Assembly: GCA_016793325.1 (NCBI GenBank)
Contig: JAEUKI010000032.1
Span: 1-64,000 of the forward strand
Reading direction: 5' to 3'
Length of the DNA: 64,000 nt
Source: Myxococcales bacterium
GTDB taxonomy: Bacteria; Myxococcota_A; Polyangia; Polyangiales; Ga0077539
Part shown: in pieces, positions 25,822 to 34,577 of the stretch
Layout of the letters: the number at the start of each line of letters is the position of its first letter
Numbering within the stretch: the first letter of the stretch is position 1
Translations under genes and position numbers: made by a program
The notes under the pieces: model-generated
What the model was told of the DNA's origin: nothing
The model's database searches: none
The model's input: the letters and a program-made list of their open reading frames with translations, nothing else

Positions 25822-26496
25822 ATGTCGTCTGTGAAGATCCTCGTGGTCGAAGACGACAAGCGCCTCGCGAGCTTCTTGGCCCGCGTCCTGTCGGAAGAAG
25901 GCTTCGCCGTTGACAGCTGTCACAACGGAACAGACGGCGCGCGACAAGGGCGCACCGGCGCGTACGACGCGATCATCCTCGATTGGATGCTGCCCGAACG
26001 CGACGGCCTCGCGGTCTGTCGCGAGCTCCGTCAGGGCGGCTGCGCGGTGCCGATCTTGATGCTCACCGCGCGCGGCGAAGTGCGCGAGCGCGTCGTCGGA
26101 CTCGAAGCGGGAGCCGATGATTTTCTGGTCAAACCGTTCGACGTCGACGAGCTCGTCGCGCGCGTTCACGCGCTCATTCGTCGCGCCACAGGGCACGCGA
26201 GGCTCCGTGTTGGCGCGATCGAGATCGATCGGGTCGAGCGCAAAGCGCGGTTTCGCGACACGCCCCTCGACCTCACGACCCGCGAATACGCGCTGCTGCT
26301 CCACCTCGTCTATCACGCCGGTCGCGTCGTCACGCGCTCGGAGCTGCTCGCGCGCGTGTGGGAGACCAACTTCGACCCGAGCTCGAATTTCGTCGAGGTT
26401 CAAATCTCGCGCCTCCGCGACAAGCTCGGAGAAGGCGCGTCGCTCATCGAGACCGTCCGCGGGATGGGCTATCGCCTGCGGGTGGACGAGCCGTGA
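25822..26496 (+). CDS. OmpR-family response regulator, metal-efflux type
   Basis: 224 residues from ATG 25822 (earlier starts lie in the divergent promoter region). The receiver domain has the acidic pocket E10-D11-D12, phospho-acceptor Asp54 in ILDWMLPERDG, and the conserved Lys near 104 in LVKPF. The C-terminal winged helix carries LTTREYALLLHLVYHAGRVVTR and VEVQISRLRDKLG. It resembles CusR/CzcR-type regulators. It overlaps the histidine kinase gene by 4 bases and is divergent from the efflux operon it probably controls. Confidence 0.93.
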   Translation: MSSVKILVVEDDKRLASFLARVLSEEGFAVDSCHNGTDGARQGRTGAYDAIILDWMLPERDGLAVCRELRQGGCAVPILMLTARGEVRERVVGLEAGADDFLVKPFDVDELVARVHALIRRATGHARLRVGAIEIDRVERKARFRDTPLDLTTREYALLLHLVYHAGRVVTRSELLARVWETNFDPSSNFVEVQISRLRDKLGEGASLIETVRGMGYRLRVDEP

Positions 26497-27842
26497 GCAA
26501 CCGGACCCGCCTCGTCGCCGCGGTGATCATCCTGACGCTCCTCACGCTGGGGGGAGCGTTTTCTGCGGTGTACTTCTCCTTCAATCGCTCGCAAGAACGC
26601 CAGCTCGACGACGCGCTGCTCAGCGCGGCGCGCACCGAAGCGCGGGTGATCGCAGCGCAGCCGACGGCCTCGATCGCGCTCTCGAATTTGCCCGGCCCTG
26701 CTGCCAATCAGGTCGGTCCGCTCACGCCCTTCGCAGCCGTCCTCGACGCCGCGCGACGTCGCGTCGCGCAGAGCTCGACGATGGACGGACGGCTCCTCGC
26801 GCCCCGATCGATGCCCTTCGAAGTTCCCTTCGACCTCACCGTGCGCGACGAGCGACTGCGCGGCGTGTGGGTGCGCGTCGCGAGCAACGCCGAGCTCGAG
26901 CTGTTCTTCGCTGTTCCTCGCAGCGATCTCGACGGGGACGCGACGCTCTTGTTGCGCGCGATGGTCGCGGCCTTCTTGGTGGCCGTCCTCTGGGCCGCTC
27001 TACTCGCGACGGGGATCGTCCGCGTGTTCACGAGCGAGCAGCGCCGGATCGCAGAGGTCGCGAGGATGGTGGCGGACGGCGACCTCACCGCGCGCATCGT
27101 CTCGCGCACAAAGGACCGAGAAATCGCTCGCTTCGCGCAGGACCTCGACGCCATGATCGAGCGGCTCGCGCTGCTCGTCACCTCGCAACAACGGTTCATC
27201 GCGTACGCCGCGCACGAGCTCCGCTCGCCGTTGACCGTCCTCTATGGCGAGCTGTCCCACGCGCTCCGTCGCTCGCGCTCGGCCGACGAGTATCGCGTCT
27301 CCATCGAAGAGGCGCTCGAAGCGACGCGGAGGCTCAAGCACCTCAGCGAGGACCTCCTCGAGCTCGCGAGGATCAGCGAGGGCTCGACCGCCCCGACCGA
27401 GCGCTTCTCGCTCGAAGAGTCGCTGTCGGCCGTGCTCGACGAGACCAGGCCGCTCGCAGAAGCGCGCGCGGTCACGTTTCGATCGAGCGTCGAAGGCGGC
27501 GCGCTCTCGGGCCACCCGAGAGACATCGAGCGGCTGCTGCGAAACCTCATCGAAAACGCGATTCGTCACTCGCCCGAACGCGGCGAGGTGACGATCGTCG
27601 TCCGTCGAGAGGCTGCCTTCGTCACGCTAGCGGTCGAGGACGAAGGCGCGGGCGTGTCCGACGAGGAGCGCGAGAAGATCTTCGAGCCGTTCTACCGAGG
27701 GGCGAGCGAGACGTCCGAAGGGACCGGGCTCGGGCTCGCGATCGCCAGGGACATCGCGCGCGCGCACGGCGGAGACATCCGCGTCGAGCGCTCGCGTCGC
27801 GGCCGCGGCGCGCGCTTCGTCGCCACGCTGCGCGGCGAGTGA
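26493..27842 (+). CDS. Membrane sensor histidine kinase, metal-efflux type
   Basis: 449 residues from a GTG whose last two bases start the response-regulator stop codon. Two membrane segments (IILTLLTLGGAFSAVYFSF and LRAMVAAFLVAVLWAALLATGIV) flank a periplasmic sensor of about 125 residues. Then follow a HAMP domain, the phospho-acceptor His in YAAHELRSPLTVL near residue 241, the N box LIENAIRHS and the G boxes DEGAGVS and GTGLGLAIA. The layout fits CusS/CzcS-type sensors that detect periplasmic metal ions and phosphorylate the partner regulator. Confidence 0.93.
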   Translation: MSNRTRLVAAVIILTLLTLGGAFSAVYFSFNRSQERQLDDALLSAARTEARVIAAQPTASIALSNLPGPAANQVGPLTPFAAVLDAARRRVAQSSTMDGRLLAPRSMPFEVPFDLTVRDERLRGVWVRVASNAELELFFAVPRSDLDGDATLLLRAMVAAFLVAVLWAALLATGIVRVFTSEQRRIAEVARMVADGDLTARIVSRTKDREIARFAQDLDAMIERLALLVTSQQRFIAYAAHELRSPLTVLYGELSHALRRSRSADEYRVSIEEALEATRRLKHLSEDLLELARISEGSTAPTERFSLEESLSAVLDETRPLAEARAVTFRSSVEGGALSGHPRDIERLLRNLIENAIRHSPERGEVTIVVRREAAFVTLAVEDEGAGVSDEEREKIFEPFYRGASETSEGTGLGLAIARDIARAHGGDIRVERSRRGRGARFVATLRGE

Positions 27843-28424
27843 TCACTCCCACCGGCCGCGATACTCGATCGTGCTCGCGTCTTTGAACTCGAAGTCGACC
27901 CGCACGTTCTTCGCGCCCGCGCTCTCGAGCGCCGCGCGATAGCTGCTCGCGTGCGTGCGCGCCATCACCGCAGGGACGTGCTTGGGCGGCGTCCGTAGCT
28001 GAATCAACACGCTGTCCGACGCGCGCCCGTCGATCACGGAGAGCTCTGTTCCTCGGTGAAAGAGCGCCCAACGCGCGGGCGCTCGCTCGATCAACCTCCG
28101 AGGCCCGATGAAGCGAAAGAGGATCTTGTACGCAACCGAGTCGAGCAGCGCGACGTTGTCCTCGTACGCGCGCCGCACGAACGCGTCGACCGAGCCGTAC
28201 ACAGCTTGCACCGAGTACAAGATCAACGCGCTCGCGTGCACCTCGGGCACCCACTCCGTCGGCAGCGGCGGGTATTCAACGAGCCTCCGCAGCGGCTCGG
28301 GGAGCTCTTCGAGCGCGCGCGACCGAGGAAGCCTGTCCGTGATCATCCGCGCGATCACGCCTTTGATCAGGCACTGCGGGTGCGAGTCGAGGCCGTGCGG
28401 CAACGCCTCGAGGTAGCGGTCCAT
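27843..28424 (-). CDS. DUF2378-like myxobacterial protein
   Basis: 193 residues from ATG 28424; the frame is open further upstream but that segment is low-complexity and covers the promoter of the divergent transporter. The sequence resembles the myxobacteria-specific DUF2378/TIGR02265 paralogue family: LIKGVIARMI near the start, a central FIGPRRLIERAPARWALFHRGTE block where family members have GPRRTLERM, and a C-terminal ALESAGAKNVRVDFEF. Family members have no assigned biochemical role. The stop codon lies directly against that of the histidine kinase gene, so the two genes converge with no gap. Confidence 0.7.
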   Translation of the reverse strand: MDRYLEALPHGLDSHPQCLIKGVIARMITDRLPRSRALEELPEPLRRLVEYPPLPTEWVPEVHASALILYSVQAVYGSVDAFVRRAYEDNVALLDSVAYKILFRFIGPRRLIERAPARWALFHRGTELSVIDGRASDSVLIQLRTPPKHVPAVMARTHASSYRAALESAGAKNVRVDFEFKDASTIEYRGRWE

Positions 28425-28503
28425 CTCGCTGTAAACGAGCTTCAACAGTGCGCGAACTATAACAGTCCATCCCCGTCTTCCGGAGTCTGGTGATGGACGC
28501 GCG

Positions 28504-29640
28504 GTGCGGTATCGTCCGTGCGCTTTGACTCCCCCGCGCAGCACGATCTCGCCGCCGACACGGGGGATCTTGTACGCGATCGCCGCCGCGGTGCTCTTCG
28601 GCGCGAGCACGCCCTTGTCTCGCGCGCTGCTCACCTGGGTCTCGCCAGCGCTCCTCGCGGCGTTGCTCTATCTCGGCGGTGGAATCGGCCTTTCGCTCTC
28701 GCTCTTCGTCGGTCGGCCGGGCGCGCGTCTCGTTCGAAGCGACGCCCGTTGGCTCGCGGGCGCGACGCTCTTCGGCGGCGTGCTCGGTCCCCTCTCGCTG
28801 CTGTTCGGCCTCCGAGCCACGCCCGCAGGAACCGCGTCGCTCTTGCTCAACCTCGAGTCGGTGTTCACCGCCTTCGTCGCGTGGCGCGTGTTTCACGAGC
28901 AGATCGACCGCCGCGTCGCCGCGGGCATGGCGCTCGTCCTCGTCGCGAGCACCGTCCTCGCGTGGCCCGGCCAGGTCCACGGGGCCTCGTCGGTCTTCGG
29001 GCCGCTCGCCATCGCAGGCGCGTGCCTGTGTTGGGCGATCGACAACAACCTCACGCGCAAGGTCTCCGACGCAGATCCCCGCATCGTCGTCGCGATCAAG
29101 TGCTCGGTCGCCGGCTTGGTGAACCTCGCGATCGCCCTCGCGCTCGGCGCGCAGTGGCCCGGCGGCGCGATGCTCGCGGCGAGCATGACCGTGGGGCTCT
29201 CGAGCTACGGCGTCAGCTTGCTCTTCTTCGTGCTCGCGCTCCGGCACCTCGGCGCGGCGCGAACGGGCTCGTGGTTTTCGCTCGCGCCCTTCATCGGCGC
29301 AGGGCTCTCGCTGCTGATCACCCGCGAGCCCCTCACCGTCGCGCTCGTCGTGGCGAGCGCCCTCATGGGCGTCGCGCTCTATCTGCACGCGACCGAGAAG
29401 CACGAGCACGAACACGAGCACGAGCCCGTTCGCCATCGCCACGGGCACCGCCACGACGACGGGCACCATCAGCACGAACACCCCGCGGGAATCGACGTGT
29501 TCGAAGGCCACGAGCACGAGCACACGCACGAGCGAATCGTGCACGCGCACGCACACTTTCCGGACACCCATCACCAGCACGAGCACTCACACGGTGAGCA
29601 CGGCGAGCACCCGCACGAGGAGCACGACGCTCCGCGCTGA
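28504..29640 (+). CDS. EamA/DMT-family transporter with His-rich C-terminal tail
   Basis: 378 residues from GTG 28504 (a TTG at 28525 is an alternative). Residues about 20-295 carry ten membrane segments in two EamA repeats, for example GILYAIAAAVLFGASTPLSRALL and WLAGATLFGGVLGPLSLLFGL. The last 84 residues are a hydrophilic tail with 29 His in runs such as EHEHEHEP, HHQHEH and HEHEHTHE, which should bind divalent metals (Ni, Co, Zn or Cu). The metal efflux operon lies about 3 kb upstream, so export or import of a metal or metal-chelate is likely. The transported compound cannot be named. Confidence 0.85.
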   Translation: MRYRPCALTPPRSTISPPTRGILYAIAAAVLFGASTPLSRALLTWVSPALLAALLYLGGGIGLSLSLFVGRPGARLVRSDARWLAGATLFGGVLGPLSLLFGLRATPAGTASLLLNLESVFTAFVAWRVFHEQIDRRVAAGMALVLVASTVLAWPGQVHGASSVFGPLAIAGACLCWAIDNNLTRKVSDADPRIVVAIKCSVAGLVNLAIALALGAQWPGGAMLAASMTVGLSSYGVSLLFFVLALRHLGAARTGSWFSLAPFIGAGLSLLITREPLTVALVVASALMGVALYLHATEKHEHEHEHEPVRHRHGHRHDDGHHQHEHPAGIDVFEGHEHEHTHERIVHAHAHFPDTHHQHEHSHGEHGEHPHEEHDAPR

Positions 29641-29701
29641 GCGATCGGGCTCGATTTGCGCCGCGCGGCGCGCGATGAGGGTACTCTGCCGCGCCATCCA
29701 C

Positions 29702-30982
29702 ATGGGTCCGCACAGAATCGCTCCGCTCTCCGACGCGTTTCGCCAAGCGCTGGTCGCCGCGGTCGGACGCAAGTTCGATCCGCGATCGCTCTCGGCGCTC
29801 GTCGAGCGCGTGTCACGAAAGTACTCGGGCGAGGCGCAGGCGCTCGCGAAGGGCGACGAGCTCGCCGCGCGGACGCTGTTCTTCTTTCCTCGCGATTTGC
29901 ACAAGGTGGTCGCGCCGATCGCCGAGCTCGCGCGCAGCGGAGCTCTGCCCGATCGGCCGCTCGCGATCCTCGATGTGGGCGCCGGCGTCGGAGCGAGCTC
30001 GCTCGGAGCGCTCCTCGCGCTCGCGTCGGTGGGCGCGCGCGCGTCGGCGCTCGAGTGCGTCGACGAAGACCGCGAGGCGCTCGCGCTCTTGCGCAAGGTG
30101 TTCGATCAGCTCGCGCGCGCAGGCCTCTTGCCCGAAGGCGCCCCCACGCCCGCCACGCGCGAGGGAAATCTATCGAATTTCGCAGCAAATCACGATGGGA
30201 CCGATCGGTCCCAGGTGAGGACCGATCGGTCCCATCAGGACGTGTCGCAACCATGGGACCTCTTGCTCGTGAGCAACGTGTGCACCGAGGCGCTGCGCGC
30301 AGAGGACCTGCGGTCTTCGAGCGAGCGCGACGAGCACGCGCGGGCCGAGCGCATCGCCGAGTGGCTCGCGAACCTCGCCGAGCGAGCGCCCCTCTCGGAC
30401 GACGGAGCCATCGTGTTGATCGAGCCCGCGACGCAGCGGGAGGCCCGAAGCGTTCAGCGCGCGCGGGACGCGATCGAGAAGCGCGGGTTGTTCGTGTTCG
30501 GGCCGTGCACCCACGGCGGACCGTGCCCGATGCTCGCTCGCGAGCGCGACTGGTGCCACGACGACGTCGACGTGGATCTACCCGAGTGGCTCGCGGACAT
30601 CGCGCGCGGCGCAGGGCTTCGGTACCAAGGGTTGACCTATAGCTACCTCACCGTGCGAAAGCGCCCCGGCCGGCTGTCACACAACGACGAACGCGCGCGC
30701 GACGGCTCGTGGGTGAGCGCGCGGCTCGTCAGCGGCCTGCGGCCCACCAAGGGAAAGTCCGAAGCATTTTTGTGTGCGCCCGAAGCCCTCGGCGACGACG
30801 ACGGCGCTGCTGCGCTCGATCCGCTGCGCGCGATGCAGCTCGATCGCGTCACCAAGGGCGCGCGCAAAGACGCCCCTCGACTCAGCGAGTGCGCGCGGGG
30901 CGAGCTCGTCGCGATCGACAAGCGCCTGGTCGAGACCGAGGGGCGCACCGTGCGGCTCGGTCTCGACGACTGGTCGCGCTGA
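29702..30982 (+). CDS. Rsm22-like (METTL17-type) ribosome-associated methyltransferase protein
   Basis: 426 residues from ATG 29702. The SAM-binding core begins near residue 80 with ILDVGAGVGASSLGALLAL and ends with the VLIEPATQ strand. The family's Cys motif is intact in GPCTHGGPCPML and DWCH near residues 265-285; in mitochondrial and bacterial Rsm22 proteins these residues are linked to an Fe-S cluster. It associates with the small ribosomal subunit in known members. The gene carries the 37-bp paired palindrome in frame (30197-30233), encoding an extra DGTDRSQVRTDRSHQD segment between the methyltransferase strands. It converges with the next gene after a 2-base gap. Confidence 0.85.
   Translation: MGPHRIAPLSDAFRQALVAAVGRKFDPRSLSALVERVSRKYSGEAQALAKGDELAARTLFFFPRDLHKVVAPIAELARSGALPDRPLAILDVGAGVGASSLGALLALASVGARASALECVDEDREALALLRKVFDQLARAGLLPEGAPTPATREGNLSNFAANHDGTDRSQVRTDRSHQDVSQPWDLLLVSNVCTEALRAEDLRSSSERDEHARAERIAEWLANLAERAPLSDDGAIVLIEPATQREARSVQRARDAIEKRGLFVFGPCTHGGPCPMLARERDWCHDDVDVDLPEWLADIARGAGLRYQGLTYSYLTVRKRPGRLSHNDERARDGSWVSARLVSGLRPTKGKSEAFLCAPEALGDDDGAAALDPLRAMQLDRVTKGARKDAPRLSECARGELVAIDKRLVETEGRTVRLGLDDWSR
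30197..30233. repeat. Paired GGGACCGATCGGTCCC palindrome repeat inside a coding sequence, copy 3
   Basis: The 37 bases match 8869-8905 exactly. Here the element lies inside the Rsm22-like gene and is translated as GTDRSQVRTDRS-type sequence without breaking the frame. Similarity on one side of the palindromes extends further (CGCAGCAAATCACGAT resembles the flank of the other copies), so the whole inserted unit is longer than 37 bases. Confidence 0.85.
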
Positions 30983-30984
30983 GC

Positions 30985-32403
30985 TCACCAATCGGGCCGC
31001 TCTTGTTCGGCCCGCCGGCGCTCTCGTAGGTCCGCGAGCGCCGGGCGAATGGCCGCGGTGAACGTCTCGTCTTCTGCGCGCTCGACGAGCACGCGCTCGA
31101 TGCGCTCGATGTCTTCGTCGTCGCCTTGCCACAGGATGGCGATCGCCAACGGCTGGAGGTGCGCGCGGGGGATCTTCGTCGACGCAGGCGGGATCACCGC
31201 GAACGCCGCTCCGATCCCGCTCTCGGAGAACAGCCTCGAATACGACGCGGCCACTTGAGCAAACGCGTACCCCGGTTGCTTGCTCGTCCACCAGCGCTCG
31301 AACCAACGCTCGAACGGCCCGCGCTCGAGAACGATGTTCGAACAAAGAAACTGCGCTGCGTCCTCGAGGTCGTCTTGTTCGAGCAGCAGCTTCGCGCACT
31401 CGGCGGCGAGCGGGTTCATCACGTCGTCGCGCGTCCATCGAAGCGTGAGCAGCCGGTGCGCGATCGTGGCGTGCGGGCCCTTGTAGCGGTGCACGTGCTT
31501 GCCGCGGATGTCGTCGCGGAGCCGTTCGGCGATGGCGACCCACGGGTTGATCGGCGCGCGGATCTCGGTTCCGTCGAACACTTCGTCCATGACGCGGACC
31601 AGTCGATCGAGCGCCTCGGCGTTGACGCGAGGGGCGCAGAGCACGGCGCACGTGTCGCCGTCGTAGCCGAAGTGATCCATCAGCTCTCGAAAGCGAATCG
31701 TGTGCTCGTCGCGCGGCTTGCTGCTGCTCACGCCGATCAGCCACAAGAGCGGCGGCGGAACGCCGAGCGCGCTCCACGCGCACACGTCCTCGCCTCCCTC
31801 GATGGTCGAGACCGCCGTGGCGATCGGCATGTACACCGCGCCCACGATTGGCTGCGCGGGGTCGTTGTCGGGAAACTCGTACGCGCTCGACTCGGTGACG
31901 AACACGTACTCGCGCTTGGGCGACGGCCACGAGCGCGCAGGAAGCAACACGCGGAGGCTCCGGCCCGCCGTGCGCGAGAGCGACGTTCCGCTGCCTGCGA
32001 CGAGCACGCGCACCCTCGGCCGACCGCGATGATCCAGCGCCGGGGACACCCAATGCGGGTCGTCTTCGCGCGGACGCGAGGGCTCCTTCGTCCGCGCGAC
32101 GCCGGCCACCGGATCGACCTCGCGCGACCGACGCTGCGCGACGCGCTGCGCGCGCCCCACGCTGCGAATCGTCGCGAGCTCGCGAAACGCGCCGCGTCCT
32201 TCGAAGCTCTGCTCGAAGCGCTCGAACGCTTGCACCGCCAGGCTCGTGTCGACGTCGAGCGCGCACTCGGGGTGCAACGGGAGCCGCACGGTCTTGTTCT
32301 TGGCGTCCGTCGACTCGCGCTCGACGTACGCCTCGCCGTTGTTGATCGCGCCTCGACAGCGCACGCAGCTCGTCTCGCCGCGCGTACGAAGTAGAAATCG
32401 CAT
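30985..32403 (-). CDS. Hypothetical protein with N-terminal CxxC zinc-finger-like motif
   Basis: 472 residues from ATG 32403 (a TTG ten codons upstream is possible). Residues about 12-45 contain CVRCRGAINNGEAYVER followed by HPECAL, a Cys2-His-Cys pattern that may bind zinc, as in PARP/LIM-like fingers. A basic low-complexity linker follows. The remaining 330 residues have regular alternation of strands and helices (REYVFVTESSAYEFPDND, VLDRLV, ALADLRERRRAEQ) but no family is recognised. There is no signal peptide. It is transcribed divergently from the vWA lipoprotein gene at 32638. Confidence 0.7.
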   Translation of the reverse strand: MRFLLRTRGETSCVRCRGAINNGEAYVERESTDAKNKTVRLPLHPECALDVDTSLAVQAFERFEQSFEGRGAFRELATIRSVGRAQRVAQRRSREVDPVAGVARTKEPSRPREDDPHWVSPALDHRGRPRVRVLVAGSGTSLSRTAGRSLRVLLPARSWPSPKREYVFVTESSAYEFPDNDPAQPIVGAVYMPIATAVSTIEGGEDVCAWSALGVPPPLLWLIGVSSSKPRDEHTIRFRELMDHFGYDGDTCAVLCAPRVNAEALDRLVRVMDEVFDGTEIRAPINPWVAIAERLRDDIRGKHVHRYKGPHATIAHRLLTLRWTRDDVMNPLAAECAKLLLEQDDLEDAAQFLCSNIVLERGPFERWFERWWTSKQPGYAFAQVAASYSRLFSESGIGAAFAVIPPASTKIPRAHLQPLAIAILWQGDDEDIERIERVLVERAEDETFTAAIRPALADLRERRRAEQERPDW

Positions 32404-32637
32404 GAGTGCCGAGAGTGGGAGGTCCACAGGCAATCACGACTCGGGCGACCTGTCGAAGCGTCGCGGTGGAGCCGCCTTTGCGCCGCACGAAGTCGCGTTC
32501 GCGCGCACGTACAGTGTGCGTTCGCGGTGGTCGCCGACACGAGGGTCACGCCGGTGTCGCGTGGCACGCATCGTGGTTCAATCAACCGCACGCGCACTAC
32601 GAACAACGCACACGTCTGCTGATCGAGAGGGGAAATC

Positions 32638-33810
32638 ATGGGACTTTTCAGCGATCGCGAGCGGTCGAAGGCGCTGTATCGAGCGGCAACGGTGTTGTCG
32701 TTGTGTGCCAACGCGTGTGGCGCGCGGTCACAGCTCCGCGTCACGGAAGCCGGGGTCGAGGACGCCCGAGACCCTGCGCCGTTCGACAGCGGGATCCTTC
32801 GGGACACCGGCGTCGATCGCCCGGACGTCCCTTCGGACACCCGCGTCTGTCCGGAGCTCGAGGGCGAAGACGGACTGCTCCATCCCGTGTGTTCGTTGCC
32901 CGGTTGCGACGGTCACCCGCGCTGTCTCCCGTGTCTCGAGCAGCGCGAAGAGTTCGCGCTCACCGCGGTGCCCGAGCCCGAACTCTGGTTCGCGATCGAC
33001 GGAAGTCAGAGCATGGACCGCTTCACGGTCGTCGACGGCAATCGCGCAGGAACTCGCTGGGAGGCGCTCAACGTCGCCGCGACGAGCTCGCTCTCGACCA
33101 TGAACTCCCTCGCGATGGGCGCGATCTTGTTTCCGTCGGTCGACCCGATGTCCTCCGAGCTCCCGATGTGCGCGGTCGTCTCGCAGATGCAAGTCGCGCC
33201 TCGACGCGGCGCCAACCGCGAGATCCTCGATCTGCTCCGGCGCCACGCGCCGCAAGGGGCCACGCCCACGGGGCGCGCGATGATGGTCCTCGAGAGCGCG
33301 GCGCTTCGCGTGGCGCCCATCTCCAAGCGGCACTTCGTGCTCGCGACCGACGGCGACCCCAACTGCGGGCTCGACATCGAGAACGTCGCGCGCGTGATCG
33401 AGCGCCTCCGAAGCGAACAAGAGATCGACACGTTCGTCCTGGGGATTCCCGGCGAGGCTGGCGACGCAGACATCGACGTGATCCAAGCGCTCAACCGACT
33501 GGCGGTCGCCGGCGGACGGCCGCGCGACGCGCGAACGCGCTTCTACGCCGCGAACAATCGCCTTCAAATCGGCTCAGCCCTCGACGCGATCCTCACGGTC
33601 GCGTCGGGGTGCTCGATCACGCTGCGATCGGCGGTCGCCGACGCGCGATCGATGACCGTGCGCATGGACGGAGCGCTCCTGACGCGCGACATCGACTGGA
33701 CCTACGACGCGCGCATCGATCGCCGCGCGGTGTTCTTTCGCGGCGCAGCGTGCGACGCGATCCGCGCCGGTCGCGCCCGCAGCGCCACCGTCACCGTGTG
33801 CGGCTGGTAG
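32638..33810 (+). CDS. vWA-domain lipoprotein, distinct from the tandem family
   Basis: 390 residues. The start is supported by AGAGGGGAAATC just upstream. The signal peptide ends in a Cys (SLCANACG), so it is a possible lipoprotein. A DAG/DTG linker and Cys-rich segment (CSLPGCDGHPRCLPC) precede the vWA domain, whose MIDAS loop is FAIDGSQSMDRF and whose TD motif is LATDGDPNCG. It shares the order of vWA strands with the tandem family at 5-9 kb but has a different N-terminus and C-terminus (ending TVTVCGW). It is likely surface anchored. Confidence 0.85.
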   Translation: MGLFSDRERSKALYRAATVLSLCANACGARSQLRVTEAGVEDARDPAPFDSGILRDTGVDRPDVPSDTRVCPELEGEDGLLHPVCSLPGCDGHPRCLPCLEQREEFALTAVPEPELWFAIDGSQSMDRFTVVDGNRAGTRWEALNVAATSSLSTMNSLAMGAILFPSVDPMSSELPMCAVVSQMQVAPRRGANREILDLLRRHAPQGATPTGRAMMVLESAALRVAPISKRHFVLATDGDPNCGLDIENVARVIERLRSEQEIDTFVLGIPGEAGDADIDVIQALNRLAVAGGRPRDARTRFYAANNRLQIGSALDAILTVASGCSITLRSAVADARSMTVRMDGALLTRDIDWTYDARIDRRAVFFRGAACDAIRAGRARSATVTVCGW

Positions 33811-33865
33811 CCGCGCGCGGTTGTTCGACTTCGCGCGCGCCGTACGCGGTACGCTCGCGCGACCG

Positions 33866-34525
33866 ATGAAGCGCTGCCCCTACTGCGCGGAAGAGATCCA
33901 AGACGCCGCGATCAAGTGCCGTTTCTGCGGAGAAATGCTGCAGGGCGCCGCTGCGCCGTCGGTCGCCGTGGCCCCTCTGCCCGCGGGGGCGGCGATCCCT
34001 GCGACGACGCCGCAGCAGCTCGCGTTGGCCAACCGGCCTCTCTACGGCGGAAGCCCCTCGCGCAAAGCCTTTCTCTCTCGGTACTTCGCGAGCGCCACGC
34101 TCGGCGTGCTCGCGCTCGCGGCCCTCGTGTCCGCTGCGGTCTACAGCGCCGAGTCGTGGGCGATCGCCGTCGCCGTCGCGGGCGGCGTGTTCGCGACGAG
34201 CGCGCTCGTGGTCTTCGCGTGGACCGAGCTGCAGCGACGCTCGACGCGCTATCGCATCTCGACCCGGCGCATCGACATCGAGTCGGGGATCCTCACGACG
34301 CGCATCGACACGATGGAGCTCTGGCGCGTACGCGACCTCGAGTTCTCGCAGACCTTCATCGAGAAGATCCTCGGGATCGGTCGCATCACAGTGATCACGC
34401 ACGAAGAGCGCGTGGCCAAGCTCTTGCTCGTCGGCCTCTACGACTCGCGAAAGCTCTTCGACGAGCTCAAGAGCGCCGTCGAAATCGCCCGTCAAAACCG
34501 CAACATCGTGGGCATCGTCGAGTAG
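33866..34525 (+). CDS. Zinc-ribbon plus bacterial PH (YdbS-like) membrane protein
   Basis: 219 residues from ATG 33866; an upstream Met belongs to the intergenic region. Residues 1-22 form a zinc ribbon MKRCPYCAEEIQDAAIKCRFCG. After a Pro/Ala linker there are two membrane segments (LGVLALAALVSAAVYSAESW, IAVAVAGGVFATSALVVFAW) and a DUF304/bPH domain with RYRISTRRIDIESGILTTRIDTMELWRVRDLEF, the usual signature of this family. Family members are linked to membrane stress or signalling, but the specific role is not known. Confidence 0.85.
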   Translation: MKRCPYCAEEIQDAAIKCRFCGEMLQGAAAPSVAVAPLPAGAAIPATTPQQLALANRPLYGGSPSRKAFLSRYFASATLGVLALAALVSAAVYSAESWAIAVAVAGGVFATSALVVFAWTELQRRSTRYRISTRRIDIESGILTTRIDTMELWRVRDLEFSQTFIEKILGIGRITVITHEERVAKLLLVGLYDSRKLFDELKSAVEIARQNRNIVGIVE

Positions 34526-34577
34526 CGTCCCTGCGTCGCGATAGCGCGCTCGTTCGGCGCTGCTACGCTCCCTGTCC

